From: Lachnospiraceae bacterium
GTDB taxonomy: Bacteria > Bacillota_A > Clostridia > Lachnospirales > Lachnospiraceae
Direction of reading: 5' to 3'
Length of the DNA: 64,000 bases
Assembly: GCA_017626435.1 (NCBI GenBank)
Contig: JAGAIR010000002.1
Span: 310,001-374,000 of the forward strand
Both the position numbers and the translations under genes were made by a program. Below are positions 18,274 through 27,438 of this stretch, piece after piece. Numbering within the stretch: the stretch's first letter is position 1; every line of letters begins with the position of its first letter. A model generated the notes under the pieces. That model did not search any database. It saw only the letters and a program-made list of their open reading frames with translations, and was not told where the DNA came from.

Positions 18274-19455
18274 TTACTCCAGTACAGGTTCTACTAAATC
18301 ATCTGATCCCGAAATGATATCGAAAGTCAGTTCCTTATTTACTTTTCCGATATACACCGGAAGCCATGCATGATGATTGGTCTCATCCATCCGGATGGTT
18401 CCTGCCGGACAGGAAACCTCAATTCCAGAAGCGGCTGCAATAATATCTGCCGGTTTGGTGGAACCTGCTTTTTCAATGGCATCTGCCAGCATGTATACAC
18501 CTGTGTATGTAGATTCTGCCCCGTTGTTTACTGTCGTATCTGTACCATATTTTTCTTTGTATTTCTTTACAAACTCACTGGATGCATCTGTTTCCAGGGT
18601 ATTAAAGTAATTAAAGCAGGAATAGGAGCCAACTGCTGCTTCACCGATTCCTTTCACGGTTCCCTCATGACATGCCACGGAACAGATTGGTGTTTTCTCT
18701 GTATCAATTCCGTACTGGGAACAGTCAGAATAGAAGGAAACAGAATCATTTCCAGCTACCGCAGAAAAAATGACATCCGGTTTTGCATCTTTCACCTTAT
18801 TGACAATAGAAGAAAAATCTGTTGTCCCGGATGGAGCATATTCCTCTCCGACACTCTCTGCACCTAAATCAGCCAGTTTTCCCTTTGCATAGCTTATCGT
18901 GTTTCTCGGAAACTCATAATCAGAACCTACAAAGAAAATCTTTTTGCCCAGATTTTCTGTAATGTAAGGAAGAAAACCATCTACCTGCTGGCTGGGAACG
19001 GTATTGGTATAAAGTACATTATCAGATGGTGTCTCTCCCTCGTAAAATGTGTTATATACCAGCAGATTGTCATATTGTTCAATAATAGGCTCCACAGACA
19101 ATCTGGTGGAAGATGAATTAGTACCCACAATAGCACAGACCTCTTCCTTTAAAATCAATTCCTGCGCCTTCTCTGCTGCCATGGATGGATCAGAGCCATA
19201 ATCACAATAAACTGCTTTTATCTGCTTTCCGTTAATCCCGCCCTTTTCATTGATTTCTTCAATCGCCATCTGGGCACAGTTCTTCATCGGTGTCTCGGAA
19301 ATAGAAAAATCTCCTGTGGTACTGAGCAATACTCCGATTTTTATTTCCTTATCCTTAGAACTGCTGCCGGATGAACTGTCCCCACCAGCTCCACACCCGG
19401 CCAGACTTAAAACCATGGTTGCTGCCAAAAACATTGCTGCTATTTTCTTTCTCAT
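18274..19455 (-). CDS. urtA: Urea/amide-type ABC transporter substrate-binding lipoprotein (UrtA-like)
   Basis: Extracellular solute receptor of the importer, 393 residues. A basic N-terminus, a hydrophobic stretch and the lipobox LAGC give a lipoprotein signal; a Gly/Ser linker follows. The mature domain starts KIGVLLSTTGDFSISE and has the UrtA/AmiC-like stretch YEGETPSDNVLYTNTVPSQQ and TDFSSIVNKVKDAKPDV. These match urea and short-chain-amide receptors better than leucine receptors, but the bound ligand could be another ureide. The start at 19455 has GGAGG six bases upstream. A terminator-like hairpin lies in its leader (19531-19571), and no clear promoter follows that hairpin. Confidence 0.9.
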   Translation of the reverse strand: MRKKIAAMFLAATMVLSLAGCGAGGDSSSGSSSKDKEIKIGVLLSTTGDFSISETPMKNCAQMAIEEINEKGGINGKQIKAVYCDYGSDPSMAAEKAQELILKEEVCAIVGTNSSSTRLSVEPIIEQYDNLLVYNTFYEGETPSDNVLYTNTVPSQQVDGFLPYITENLGKKIFFVGSDYEFPRNTISYAKGKLADLGAESVGEEYAPSGTTDFSSIVNKVKDAKPDVIFSAVAGNDSVSFYSDCSQYGIDTEKTPICSVACHEGTVKGIGEAAVGSYSCFNYFNTLETDASSEFVKKYKEKYGTDTTVNNGAESTYTGVYMLADAIEKAGSTKPADIIAAASGIEVSCPAGTIRMDETNHHAWLPVYIGKVNKELTFDIISGSDDLVEPVLE

Positions 19456-19530
19456 CATTTGCCTCCATTCCGCGAATCCTCTCGCTGCCATTGCAATTTA
19501 CTGCTGTCCTCTTTGACACTTGGTCTATAT

Positions 19531-19571
19531 AAAAAGGTCCCAAATATTTTCCTGTGAAAATATCCTGGACC
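19531..19571 (-). terminator. Terminator or attenuator between the cytidylate-kinase-like gene and urtA
   Basis: Minus-strand hairpin: GGTCC/GGACC outer arms (19536-19540, 19567-19571), AT-rich inner arms ATATTTTC/GAAAATAT, four-base loop, then five T. It starts about 30 bases past the upstream stop. Because no good -10/-35 is seen between it and urtA, it may act as an attenuator controlling read-through into the importer operon (inference). Confidence 0.7.
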
Positions 19572-19601
19572 CCTTTATCCAAAAAATGATTCTGTATTTC
19601 A

Positions 19602-20249
19602 TTATCCATTTTTTTCCAATACTGATATCTGCCCCATACGGTACTTTACATAAAGTTCAATGACATCCACACATCTCTCCCTGCCAACTCTGCTGCTGTT
19701 TAAGAACATGTCATAGTTGGTAGGATTGGTCCATTCCTTTCCTGTGTAATACTTATAATAATCAGCACGGTATTTATCTGTCTTGCTGATCAGCCGGTCT
19801 GCCTCTTTCTCTGTAACACACATCTTGTCAACAATGGATTTTACGCATGCTTCTCTCGGCGCATCAATATAAATCCGGAATACATTGGAAAAATGCTCTA
19901 AAACATGATCTGCACATTTCCCAATAATAATGCAGGATTGGCTTAATGCCAGTGCCCGGATGATCTGAACCTGCAGATTAAATAAATTGATATCTGATTC
20001 AAACTCCTTATCCTGTGGAGAGGCAAGTGTGATCGTCGGAACTCCCTTCATCCTTTTTGCAAAAATGCTGCCTCTTAATTTTTCATCTGTTTCCTGAAAC
20101 AATGTACGGTTAATCCCACTTGCATCAGATGCCATGTCCAGAATTTCATTTTCATAGCACGGGATGCCCAGCCTTTTGCTCAGTTCCAGTCCGATTTGTT
20201 TTCCCCCACTGCCAAATCCTCTGGCAATGGTAATCACATAATTTTTCAT
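19602..20249 (-). CDS. Cytidylate-kinase-like family protein
   Basis: A 215-residue P-loop protein of the cytidylate-kinase-like family common in gut Clostridia. The P-loop-like start TIARGFGSGGKQIG is followed by a stretch with CYENEILDMAS and by IIIGKCADHVLEHF, which resembles the NMP-kinase core. Substrate and role are not established for this family; several members sit next to regulators or transporters. AGAAAGGAGG precedes the ATG at 20249. A long hairpin occupies the region just before that ribosome binding site, and the gene is followed by the terminator-like hairpin in front of urtA. It lies between the PucR-type regulator and the importer, so it could sense or signal nucleotide state, but this is speculative. 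Confidence 0.85.
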   Translation of the reverse strand: MKNYVITIARGFGSGGKQIGLELSKRLGIPCYENEILDMASDASGINRTLFQETDEKLRGSIFAKRMKGVPTITLASPQDKEFESDINLFNLQVQIIRALALSQSCIIIGKCADHVLEHFSNVFRIYIDAPREACVKSIVDKMCVTEKEADRLISKTDKYRADYYKYYTGKEWTNPTNYDMFLNSSRVGRERCVDVIELYVKYRMGQISVLEKNG

Positions 20250-20271
20250 GGTGCCTCCTTTCTAAATACAG

Positions 20272-20325
20272 AAAAGGAGAACAGGGATTAGTCGAATCTT
20301 CGTAGACTAATGTCTGTTCTCCTTT
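20272..20325 (-). promoter_or_regulatory. Long leader hairpin upstream of the cytidylate-kinase-like gene
   Basis: Arms AAAGGAGAACAG (20273-20284) and CTGTTCTCCTTT (20314-20325), then a two-base internal loop and a second 7-bp stem ATTAGTC/GACTAAT, closing an 11-base loop. It ends about 12 bases before the gene's Shine-Dalgarno. A TATACT lies about 10 bases upstream of the hairpin on the minus strand, so the structure may form the 5' end of a transcript. The T tail is poor, so a terminator for the PucR gene is possible but not convincing. No known riboswitch core was recognised. Confidence 0.5.
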
Positions 20326-20420
20326 GAACTGCCACAAGTATAGCAATTTCATTTTTGTATTCCTATGTGAATCATCCACAAACAGTTTCCCTCTAATTTG
20401 TGAATGATAACTATAGCTTT

Positions 20421-21590
20421 TTATAAATTTTCTCCCAGATATTTTCTGACTTTATATGCAAACCTCAGATTGAACTGGGTATTTACATTGGTCAGATCAA
20501 TATCCAGGATCTCCTCCACCCTGGTAATACGATACTTTATCGTATTCCGATGGACAAACATTTTCTCGGCAGTCTCACCAATGTTACAGTTTTCATCCAG
20601 AAAGATTTCCAGTGTACTGATATAATCACTGTTATTCTCCTCATCATATCGGATCAGTGCCCCAAGACTTTCCAATACAAAATCCTTCAGTTCCACATCA
20701 TTATTAAATTCGAAGAAAAACCGATAGATTCCAATCTCTTCGTAATACCGGGCAGAATGGCATACCTTACATCCCCGCAGCACCTGAAATGCTTTTCTGG
20801 ATTCCCGGATACATGATTTCATCCGTTCCGGTTCATAAAAAATACTGCTGACACCTGCACTGATCGTATTTCCATTCAGCAATGTCCCCATAGATTTCTG
20901 CACCGAGGACATGATCCGTTTTACCACATTTTTTAACGGTTCCCTTTGGGACAATTCCAAGACAATTATGACACCATCCTCATCTGCATAACAGACACTA
21001 AACAGCTGCATAGAAAGGTTGATGGGAACAGCCAGTGATAACTCCTCCACCAGTTCTTTATCAAATTCATCCCTGTCAAAACTGAGAAAGATCACAATAT
21101 GCTGTCTTGTTTTTACATAATTGAAATTGTTCAGCTGGAATAGTGCCCTCTTCTCATCTCCATATAAAAGTTCCCGCATAAAGCGGTCTTCCTTCTTCAG
21201 TTTTTCCTGGCTTCGGAAGAGAGCATAATAGGTGTCTGAAACAGCATCTGATGCTGAAACCTCATAAGGCAGTGTCAGAAGTGGCATTTTCAACTGCTTC
21301 GCCACAGCAAGCTGCTTTTTGGAAACCTGATGGATGTATGGTCCGGTTTCCACGACAACACCTGCCACTTTTTTATGATTCAAAAGTTGAATCATAGTGA
21401 TAAAATCCTGTTCTGTATCTGTAAAACAGGCACCACTGACAAAAATCAGATCTCCCATCCTGACTCCTTCCTGAAGATCCAGAGTATCTACTATATGGAC
21501 TCCTTTAATATGGTGATTGATATCAGGATTTTCTACTAATACTTCCGCCTGGGCGAAGCTGTCCAGCTGAAGCAGTTCATCATATGTCAT
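20421..21590 (-). CDS. PucR-family transcriptional regulator
   Basis: A 389-residue regulator. The N-terminal 120 or so residues form a PucR-like sensory domain (start TYDELLQLDSFAQAEVLVEN; GVVVETGPYIHQVSKKQ), followed by a central GGDEF-fold-like CdaR region. The C-terminal 60 residues hold the PucR-type HTH: LEIFLDENCNIGETAEKMFV, then HRNTIKYRITRVEEIL. PucR in Bacillus activates purine and ureide catabolism; other relatives control different nitrogen or sugar-acid pathways. Here it sits upstream of, and on the same strand as, the importer and M20 amidohydrolase genes, so it is the natural candidate activator of that island. Confidence 0.9.
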   Translation of the reverse strand: MTYDELLQLDSFAQAEVLVENPDINHHIKGVHIVDTLDLQEGVRMGDLIFVSGACFTDTEQDFITMIQLLNHKKVAGVVVETGPYIHQVSKKQLAVAKQLKMPLLTLPYEVSASDAVSDTYYALFRSQEKLKKEDRFMRELLYGDEKRALFQLNNFNYVKTRQHIVIFLSFDRDEFDKELVEELSLAVPINLSMQLFSVCYADEDGVIIVLELSQREPLKNVVKRIMSSVQKSMGTLLNGNTISAGVSSIFYEPERMKSCIRESRKAFQVLRGCKVCHSARYYEEIGIYRFFFEFNNDVELKDFVLESLGALIRYDEENNSDYISTLEIFLDENCNIGETAEKMFVHRNTIKYRITRVEEILDIDLTNVNTQFNLRFAYKVRKYLGENL

Positions 21591-21652
21591 ATTACCGTCT
21601 CCCTTTCTGTTACACCTTGCAGAACCTCTTTCCTATCGCAGAATTTGTTATA

Positions 21653-21697
21653 AGAAAAAACTGCCTTTCCGAATGTTTTCGAGAAGACAGTTTTTCT
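21653..21697 (-). terminator. Intrinsic terminator of ilvN
   Basis: An imperfect hairpin with outer arms AGAAAAAACTG and CAGTTTTTCT and inner CGA/TCG pairing. The U-rich end on the minus strand follows the stem. It begins about 40 bases after the ilvN stop and may also work for plus-strand transcripts. Confidence 0.75.
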
Positions 21698-21735
21698 AGC
21701 CCGGATTTGCACCAGCGGGCTGATCTGTACGATAT

Positions 21736-22233
21736 CTAAATCGACGTTCCGCCCTGAGCACCTCTGCTCAGTCCGGCGATACCGGTACGCACCATTTCTT
21801 TTATCTCATATCCGTCCAACAGTTTGATAAAGGCATTGATCTTCGCCTGGTTTCCTGTCATCTCTATCATGACAGAATCCGTTTCCACATCTACGATATT
21901 TGCCCGGAAAATGTCTACTACAGATACCAGTTCAGGACGCTCCTTCGGAGTAACCGATACGGTGATCAGCACCAGTTCACGGCAGACAGCATGTCCATCG
22001 ACTAACTCCCGGACCTCTCTCACATCCTCCAGCTTTGCCAGCTGTTTTTCAATCTGCTCCAGTATCTGATCGTCTCCCCTTGCAACTACTGTCATCCTCG
22101 AAAAGCGGGAATCCTCGGTCTCACCCACTGTAAGACTGTCTATGTTATAACCACGTCTGCTGAAAAGTCCAGACACCCGGCTCAATGCACCTGACGTATT
22201 ATCGACCAGAATAGATAATACTTTTTTCTTCAT
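21736..22233 (-). CDS. ilvN: Acetolactate synthase small (regulatory) subunit
   Basis: Regulatory subunit that confers valine feedback inhibition and stimulates the catalytic subunit. About 165 residues: an N-terminal ACT domain (start KKVLSILVDNTSGALSRVSG, then FSRRGYNIDSLTVGETED) and a C-terminal ACT-like domain (ELVLITVSV to KEMVRTGIAGLSRG). The ATG at 22233 has GGAGG six bases upstream; an open frame to 22290 lacks one. No ilvB large subunit lies next to it. It is monocistronic, divergent from degV. Confidence 0.95.
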   Translation of the reverse strand: MKKKVLSILVDNTSGALSRVSGLFSRRGYNIDSLTVGETEDSRFSRMTVVARGDDQILEQIEKQLAKLEDVREVRELVDGHAVCRELVLITVSVTPKERPELVSVVDIFRANIVDVETDSVMIEMTGNQAKINAFIKLLDGYEIKEMVRTGIAGLSRGAQGGTSI

Positions 22234-22329
22234 AAAATACCTCCATTCGTACTTTTTCTGCCCCCAAAACGCTATATTTGATTGTAGCAATATGCCTTTG
22301 GTTTGTCAAGAATATAGCTTGTATACTTA

Positions 22330-22359
22330 TTGACATAATATATTAACCAGTGTTATTAT
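22330..22359 (+). promoter_or_regulatory. Sigma-A-type promoter of degV
   Basis: TTGACA (22330-22335) and TATTAT (22354-22359), spacer 18 bases, about 60 bases before the degV start codon. Confidence 0.65.
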
Positions 22360-22420
22360 ACGTAGTATCAAAAACTACTTATTTTTGATTTTTAAACTTT
22401 ACCATTTCAAGGAGGTTTCT

Positions 22421-23254
22421 ATGTCTTATTCAATTCTTTGCGACAGCTGTACAGATTTTACCACCCAGCTCCGCAGTAATGACCATTATAAGTTAATACC
22501 ACTGACTCTTCATATCGGTGATTATGATATTATTGATGACGATACCTTTGACCAGGCAGATTTTTTAAAGAGGGTTTCAGAATATCCAGAATGTCCTAAA
22601 TCCTCCTGTCCTTCTCCGGAAAGCTTTATGGAACATTTTGACACGGCGGAGGATATTTATATTGTTACCCTCTCCTCTCATCTGAGCGGCTCATATAACA
22701 GTGCAGAGCTTGCCTGCAAAATGTATCATGAAGAACACCCGGACAAAAAGGTACATGTATTCGATTCCCACACTGCATCTGTCGGGCAGACTCTCATTGC
22801 AATGAAGATTAATGAACTTGCCTCCTCCGGTCTTTCTTTTGAGGAAGTTATTGAGCAGACAGATCAGTTTATCGCAACCCAGGGAACAAAATTTGTTTTG
22901 GAAACCTTGGAAAATCTTCGTAAAAATGGTCGTCTCTCCAAGGTCTCAGCCACTGTTGCCAGTGTTCTGAACATCAAACCAGTCATGACAGGAGTATCCG
23001 GTCAGATTGATAAACTGACCCAGGCAAGAGGAATGAAAAAAGCGATCCAGAAACTGGCAGAGGCAGTGAAAGCAGATGCAGTAAATCCCCAAGAACGGAT
23101 TCTTGCTATTGCACACTGCAACAATGCAGAACGGGCAGAATATACGAAAGATGAAATTTTAAAGCTGATTCCATTTAAGGAAGTCTATATTACAGATACT
23201 GCAGGTATCAGCTCTCTCTATGCAGCCGATGGAGGTATCATAGTCAGCTATTGA
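22421..23254 (+). CDS. DegV family fatty-acid-binding protein
   Basis: DegV-fold protein that binds a fatty acid between two domains; in Firmicutes such proteins (FakB) present fatty acids to the kinase FakA for phosphorylation. The 277-residue sequence has the start ILCDSCTDF, the binding-loop SCPSPESFMEHF, the TLSSHLSGSYNSAELA motif and DSHTASVGQTL. All are hallmarks of the family. CAAGGAGG precedes the ATG at 22421, and a strong promoter and terminator flank it. No fakA gene is in the window, and the preferred fatty acid cannot be inferred. Confidence 0.92.
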   Translation: MSYSILCDSCTDFTTQLRSNDHYKLIPLTLHIGDYDIIDDDTFDQADFLKRVSEYPECPKSSCPSPESFMEHFDTAEDIYIVTLSSHLSGSYNSAELACKMYHEEHPDKKVHVFDSHTASVGQTLIAMKINELASSGLSFEEVIEQTDQFIATQGTKFVLETLENLRKNGRLSKVSATVASVLNIKPVMTGVSGQIDKLTQARGMKKAIQKLAEAVKADAVNPQERILAIAHCNNAERAEYTKDEILKLIPFKEVYITDTAGISSLYAADGGIIVSY

Positions 23255-23273
23255 TCCGATGAACCGACAAATA

Positions 23274-23315
23274 CAGCCCGCAGGATATATCCCTGCGGGC
23301 TGATTTTATTTTTTT
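23274..23315 (+). terminator. Intrinsic terminator of degV
   Basis: A perfect 11-bp GC-rich stem CAGCCCGCAGG (23274-23284) / CCTGCGGGCTG (23292-23302) with a short loop, followed by ATTTTATTTTTTT. Confidence 0.92.
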
Positions 23316-23331
23316 AAAGCCAAAATGAGAC

Positions 23332-24597
23332 TTATTCTTTCTCTTCTTTTATTTTCTGTAAAAAAACAGGCTTCTGTGCAAAAACAAAACTTCTTTTACT
23401 GTAATTATAATTGATGATATCCAGAACATCCTCCTCGGATTCCAGGATACAGTCATTGACATCAATATAAATCTTTTCTCTGCTTAAATCCTCAACAGCA
23501 AAAATATTATCACAGATACAGATTTCCCTGGCATCTTCCGGATTTTCTTTCCAGGAGACCTCATATCCCAGATTTGCAGCAATCTCTTTAATCCTCTGTG
23601 CTGTTGCCGGATATTCCTCCTCATGGATATAAAACGCTTTCCCATTGGAAAACAAATGATGCCACGGTTCCTCATTAAAATCTAACGGAAAAATACGGTT
23701 TTCTCCCGCTTTTCCCACTACTCCGTGAATTGCATCATCATACGCCAGCATAACAGTCCGCACTTTATTTATCTCCTGCTTGTGTAATCCTTCATAAACC
23801 ACCTGAAAAATAGATTCCAAAAAAGTCTCTGCCATTTTTTCCAGTTTTTCCTGTGGTGTGTACCGGATAAAGAAACGAATCCAGTTTCTCCATGCATAAT
23901 AGGTTGGAAATGTATTAACTGTTTCTTTTTTTGCCCCCATCGCATGCAGTGCTGCTGCATTCCCCACAGAAGCCACCTTATAGCCTGCCAGATTACAGCG
24001 GTGACACCACTCTGTATCATCCCAGTATAAAAAGTTCTCCTCCGGCATCAGACCAATCTTATCCACAATACTGCGTCGCACCATCAGTGCACAGGCTGCC
24101 ACACTGTCCGCATAAAGATAATCCGGCATGGAACCATCCTCATAAGCATTATAATAATTTACCTCAGTGCAGAAATATTCAAAATCAATCTTCTGACCAA
24201 ACTGCTGTACATAATCCGGTGCTTCCAGATGGTAAATTTTAGCTCCTGCCATTCCCGCCTCCTCATGCTGAAGCAAAAATTTCCGCAGGTTTCCTATCGC
24301 ATTTTCATCCAGCATGGCATCATTATCCACACACATCAAAAACGGGTATCCCTTTTCATACACAGCCCGCAGACCTGTATTAAACCCGCCGGAACCCCCC
24401 AGGTTTTCCTGATTTTCCAGTAAGATCAGCTGATCACCATAAGTATTCCGGATCGCCTGGGCTGATCCATCTGTAGAGCCATTATCCACCACATACAGAT
24501 CAAAATCCTGGTATTTGGATTCTAACACTGTCTGAATGCATTCCAATACCTGCTCCGCCTTATTGTAGTTACAGATTACAACTCCAACTTCCTTCAT
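23332..24597 (-). CDS. Family 2 glycosyltransferase (GlfT2/rhamnosyltransferase-like)
   Basis: A 421-residue GT-A enzyme that probably adds a sugar from a nucleotide donor to a surface glycan. Motifs: N-terminal VVICNYNKAEQVLECIQTVL, VDNGSTDGS, the metal-binding CVDNDAML, and the catalytic region NFLYWDDTEWCHRCNLAGYK. These put it in the rhamnosyl-/galactofuranosyl-transferase group of GT2. The C-terminal 130 residues form an extra domain of unknown function. It precedes a secreted transglutaminase-like protein gene on the same strand, and no polysaccharide cluster surrounds it. It carries no membrane helices. Confidence 0.88.
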   Translation of the reverse strand: MKEVGVVICNYNKAEQVLECIQTVLESKYQDFDLYVVDNGSTDGSAQAIRNTYGDQLILLENQENLGGSGGFNTGLRAVYEKGYPFLMCVDNDAMLDENAIGNLRKFLLQHEEAGMAGAKIYHLEAPDYVQQFGQKIDFEYFCTEVNYYNAYEDGSMPDYLYADSVAACALMVRRSIVDKIGLMPEENFLYWDDTEWCHRCNLAGYKVASVGNAAALHAMGAKKETVNTFPTYYAWRNWIRFFIRYTPQEKLEKMAETFLESIFQVVYEGLHKQEINKVRTVMLAYDDAIHGVVGKAGENRIFPLDFNEEPWHHLFSNGKAFYIHEEEYPATAQRIKEIAANLGYEVSWKENPEDAREICICDNIFAVEDLSREKIYIDVNDCILESEEDVLDIINYNYSKRSFVFAQKPVFLQKIKEEKE

Positions 24598-24624
24598 ATT
24601 TCTCCTCTTATCCCATCCTTTGTA

Positions 24625-25851
24625 CTAGAAAGTTCCGTTCTTATTTGGCTTCAGCTTTCCATTCACATGCTTCTCTCCATACAACAGTCTGTAATAAACT
24701 GTTCCATTGTCGTACTTTATCTGGGTCAGATAATATTCCCCTGAATATTTACTGGATGTCTTCCAGACCTGGGTGGCCGAATTTGTCTCATAATCATACA
24801 GATATATACTGTTGTAGGCAATAAAATAATATTTACTTTTATCAAACTGGATCAGATTTCTTGCGGATACGTTGTAAATCACCTTTTTGGTTCCGCCTGC
24901 CAGTTTATCCCTCTCTACAACGCCATTCTTAGTCAGATACAACCACTTTCCATCCTGATAGTGGAAACTGCTGGTAACACTTTTCCAGTATTTATTATCA
25001 TGCTTGGTGGTCACTGCCGTAGTAGTGTCAAAACCATAGTGACCATTCTTTTGGAACTTTGCTGAACTGCAAAGAAAATTATTATGCTTCACTAAGCCGT
25101 ACTGGTCAAGCTCTTCGTTGGCATCTACCGGATCATCCCAGGTTACATCTACATGATACCACTTACCGCCAATCTTGATCATATTCCACATATGGGACAT
25201 TTCATCAGAGCTGACATACTGTACCGGTACTCCAATTTTTTCCATCAGGATTCCATAGGCAAGAGAATATCCCTGACAATTCGCCTTATTTTTCAAAAAT
25301 ACTCCGATTTCCGTCAAACGGTACTGTTTGGTGCTGTTTTTGGCATAGGTAGTATTTTTTATAATATAATCATGAAGAACCAACGCCTTTTCCAGCTTGG
25401 TCATCCGGGAATCTACGCTTGCCAGTGCTTCATTCACGGCTGCATCCAGCTTCGCTCTGGTATTTTTAATCTTTTTCTTTCGTACAGTCCCATCTTCCTT
25501 TTTATATTCATCAGTATATCCCAGTCCGATTTTTACAATCTGGTCAGTGGAACTGTTTCTGGATACCGTATAACTTGTAGCAGCATAAAAGATATATGGG
25601 GTCTCATTGACCACCTCACTCATCATGCTCTTTAATTCTTCGTACTCTTTCTTATAATTCAGTTTGTATGCTGTAACGTCCACCTCTGTCTTATAAGATT
25701 GATAGGCTTCTATTACTGCCTTCTTTGCACCGCTCCAATTCCCCTCTGTCTCTGCAGATGCATGACTGGTAAAGCCCATGCTGCAAATCAGCACCAGTGC
25801 TGTCACCCATATCATATGTACTACTTTTTTTCTCCTGCTTTGCATATTCAC
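24625..25851 (-). CDS. Secreted transglutaminase-like domain protein
   Basis: A 408-residue exported protein. Signal peptide at residues 1-33 (basic MQSRRKK, hydrophobic core, cleavage near ASA-E). A transglutaminase/protease-like domain follows with Cys in NCQGYSLAYG, His in DEMSHMWNMI and Asp in VDVTWDDP, so the catalytic triad looks complete. The C-terminal region has repeated Tyr-rich strands (KWLYLTKNG, KYYFIAYNSIYLYDYE) resembling a beta-propeller or DUF5050-like domain. The start codon may be GTG at 25851 or ATG six bases later. It probably acts on extracellular or cell-wall substrates; the target is unknown. Confidence 0.88.
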   Translation of the reverse strand: MNMQSRRKKVVHMIWVTALVLICSMGFTSHASAETEGNWSGAKKAVIEAYQSYKTEVDVTAYKLNYKKEYEELKSMMSEVVNETPYIFYAATSYTVSRNSSTDQIVKIGLGYTDEYKKEDGTVRKKKIKNTRAKLDAAVNEALASVDSRMTKLEKALVLHDYIIKNTTYAKNSTKQYRLTEIGVFLKNKANCQGYSLAYGILMEKIGVPVQYVSSDEMSHMWNMIKIGGKWYHVDVTWDDPVDANEELDQYGLVKHNNFLCSSAKFQKNGHYGFDTTTAVTTKHDNKYWKSVTSSFHYQDGKWLYLTKNGVVERDKLAGGTKKVIYNVSARNLIQFDKSKYYFIAYNSIYLYDYETNSATQVWKTSSKYSGEYYLTQIKYDNGTVYYRLLYGEKHVNGKLKPNKNGTF

Positions 25852-25943
25852 GATCCCCTTTCCAATCTGCCTGTAACTGTATTTACGTATCGTCCCATTT
25901 AAATGACAGCATTCCAGTGGCTGACACTGTGACTTTCACCTAT

Positions 25944-27248
25944 TTATTCACATCTTCCAGCCAAATGATTGATAAACTGCTGTGCTGTCCGCCCTGAAAT
26001 TCCTCCATGGCTCAATTCCCACTGGTTTGCCTGAAGCTTTAGCTCTTCCTCTGACAATGTAATCTCAGGATATCTTTTTGCCAAAGCAATGACTATATCA
26101 AAATATTCCTGCTGTGACGGTTTGTAGAATCCTATGGTCACTCCAAATCTTGCCACCAGAGAAAGCTTCTCCTGCATGGTGTCAGAACGATGGAGTTCAT
26201 CCTGGGACATATCAGAACGGTCACTCCATGTCTCCCGGATCAGATGACGGCGGTTAGAGGTAGCATAGATCAGTATATTGTCCGGCTTTGTCTCAAGTCC
26301 GCCCTCAATCACGGCTTTTAAATATTTATATTCAATTTCAAATTCTTCAAAGGATAAATCATCCATATAAATAATAAAACGATAATTCCGGTTCTTTATC
26401 TCCGAAATAACAGCTGACAAATCCTGAAACTGATGTTTGTAAATTTCAATCATACGAAGCCCTCTGCTGTAATACTGATTCAGGATTGCTTTAATACTGG
26501 TAGATTTACCTGTTCCTGCATCTCCAAAAAGCAGTACATTGTTCGCTTTACGGCCGGATACAAAAGCTTCCGTATTTTCAATCAGCTTCTGCTTCTGTGA
26601 TTCATAGCCGATCAGGTCATCCAGCTTCATATCACCAGTAGAAGTGATAGGACTCAGCAACCCATACTCTGCATCATGAGTGACACGAAATGCCTTATTC
26701 AGCCCAAACTTTCCAACACCATATTTGTAATAAAATCCAGTAATCCTCTGATAAAGCTCTTCACTGCCCGATGCCTTTTCAATCTGGGCACTCAGCTCCT
26801 GAACTTTCTCACTGACACTCTTATTATAAATCTGCTCGCTTTTTACTACCGCCTTGTAATTCCGAATAATAGAGAAGCAGGAAATTCCCAACTCCTGTTC
26901 CATCGAAGAAAAATCATAATCAAATAACTGTTTGAATATCTTGAAATCATTTTTGGCAAATTCATTCACTGTCCCCTCATTGGCACCTACCTTTTCAGAC
27001 ACCATAGAAAATGGGTTTTCATTCATGGCAAGTAAAAATGCCAGATAATTATGCCATAGATTCCTGTCAAAACCATAGCGGGTCGACACATCCAACAGGC
27101 GGTTAATCTGAGCATAAATCTCTGTAATCAATTCCTCTTTAATATACTGTCCGGAAGCGAATTTCTCGCAGATATCCGCCATATGGAATAAAATGCTGTC
27201 CTCTCCAAAATTTCTGTAAATCACTAATTTTGCTGTTAAACGATACAT
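25944..27248 (-). CDS. DUF815-type AAA ATPase
   Basis: A protein of about 434 residues with an N-terminal helical region and a C-terminal ATPase domain. Walker A is [13 protein letters not shown] and Walker B is [25 protein letters not shown] carries the sensor-1 Asn. These are the hallmarks of the DUF815 family, DnaA/IstB-like AAA proteins of unknown role widespread in Firmicutes. The ATG at 27248 has GAGGAAAG upstream and is preferred to the longer frame from 27320. It lies between argS and the transglutaminase-like gene on the same strand. About 190 bases separate it from argS; only weak inverted repeats are seen there. Confidence 0.85.
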   Translation of the reverse strand: MYRLTAKLVIYRNFGEDSILFHMADICEKFASGQYIKEELITEIYAQINRLLDVSTRYGFDRNLWHNYLAFLLAMNENPFSMVSEKVGANEGTVNEFAKNDFKIFKQLFDYDFSSMEQELGISCFSIIRNYKAVVKSEQIYNKSVSEKVQELSAQIEKASGSEELYQRITGFYYKYGVGKFGLNKAFRVTHDAEYGLLSPITSTGDMKLDDLIGYESQKQKLIENTEAFVSGRKANNVLLFGDAGTGKSTSIKAILNQYYSRGLRMIEIYKHQFQDLSAVISEIKNRNYRFIIYMDDLSFEEFEIEYKYLKAVIEGGLETKPDNILIYATSNRRHLIRETWSDRSDMSQDELHRSDTMQEKLSLVARFGVTIGFYKPSQQEYFDIVIALAKRYPEITLSEEELKLQANQWELSHGGISGRTAQQFINHLAGRCE

Positions 27249-27438
27249 AACTTTCCTCATTTCTGTGTCAATTTGCACATTTCTGAAATACTGTACTAGC
27301 ATACATGATTTATTTGACAAATCTGTTTCAGATTTATGAAATTACTGAAATATTTTTATTTCACTTTTATTAAAAGTCCGTTAAATTCGCCAAAATTATT
27401 TTTTCATACTTTGCCTTTTTCTGCTCTGCCATTACAGA

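Noticed and set aside
20272..20325. Leader hairpin as a guanidine or other known riboswitch
   Set aside because: The loop does not contain ACGR-type motifs and no known riboswitch core was recognised, so it is reported only as a hairpin.
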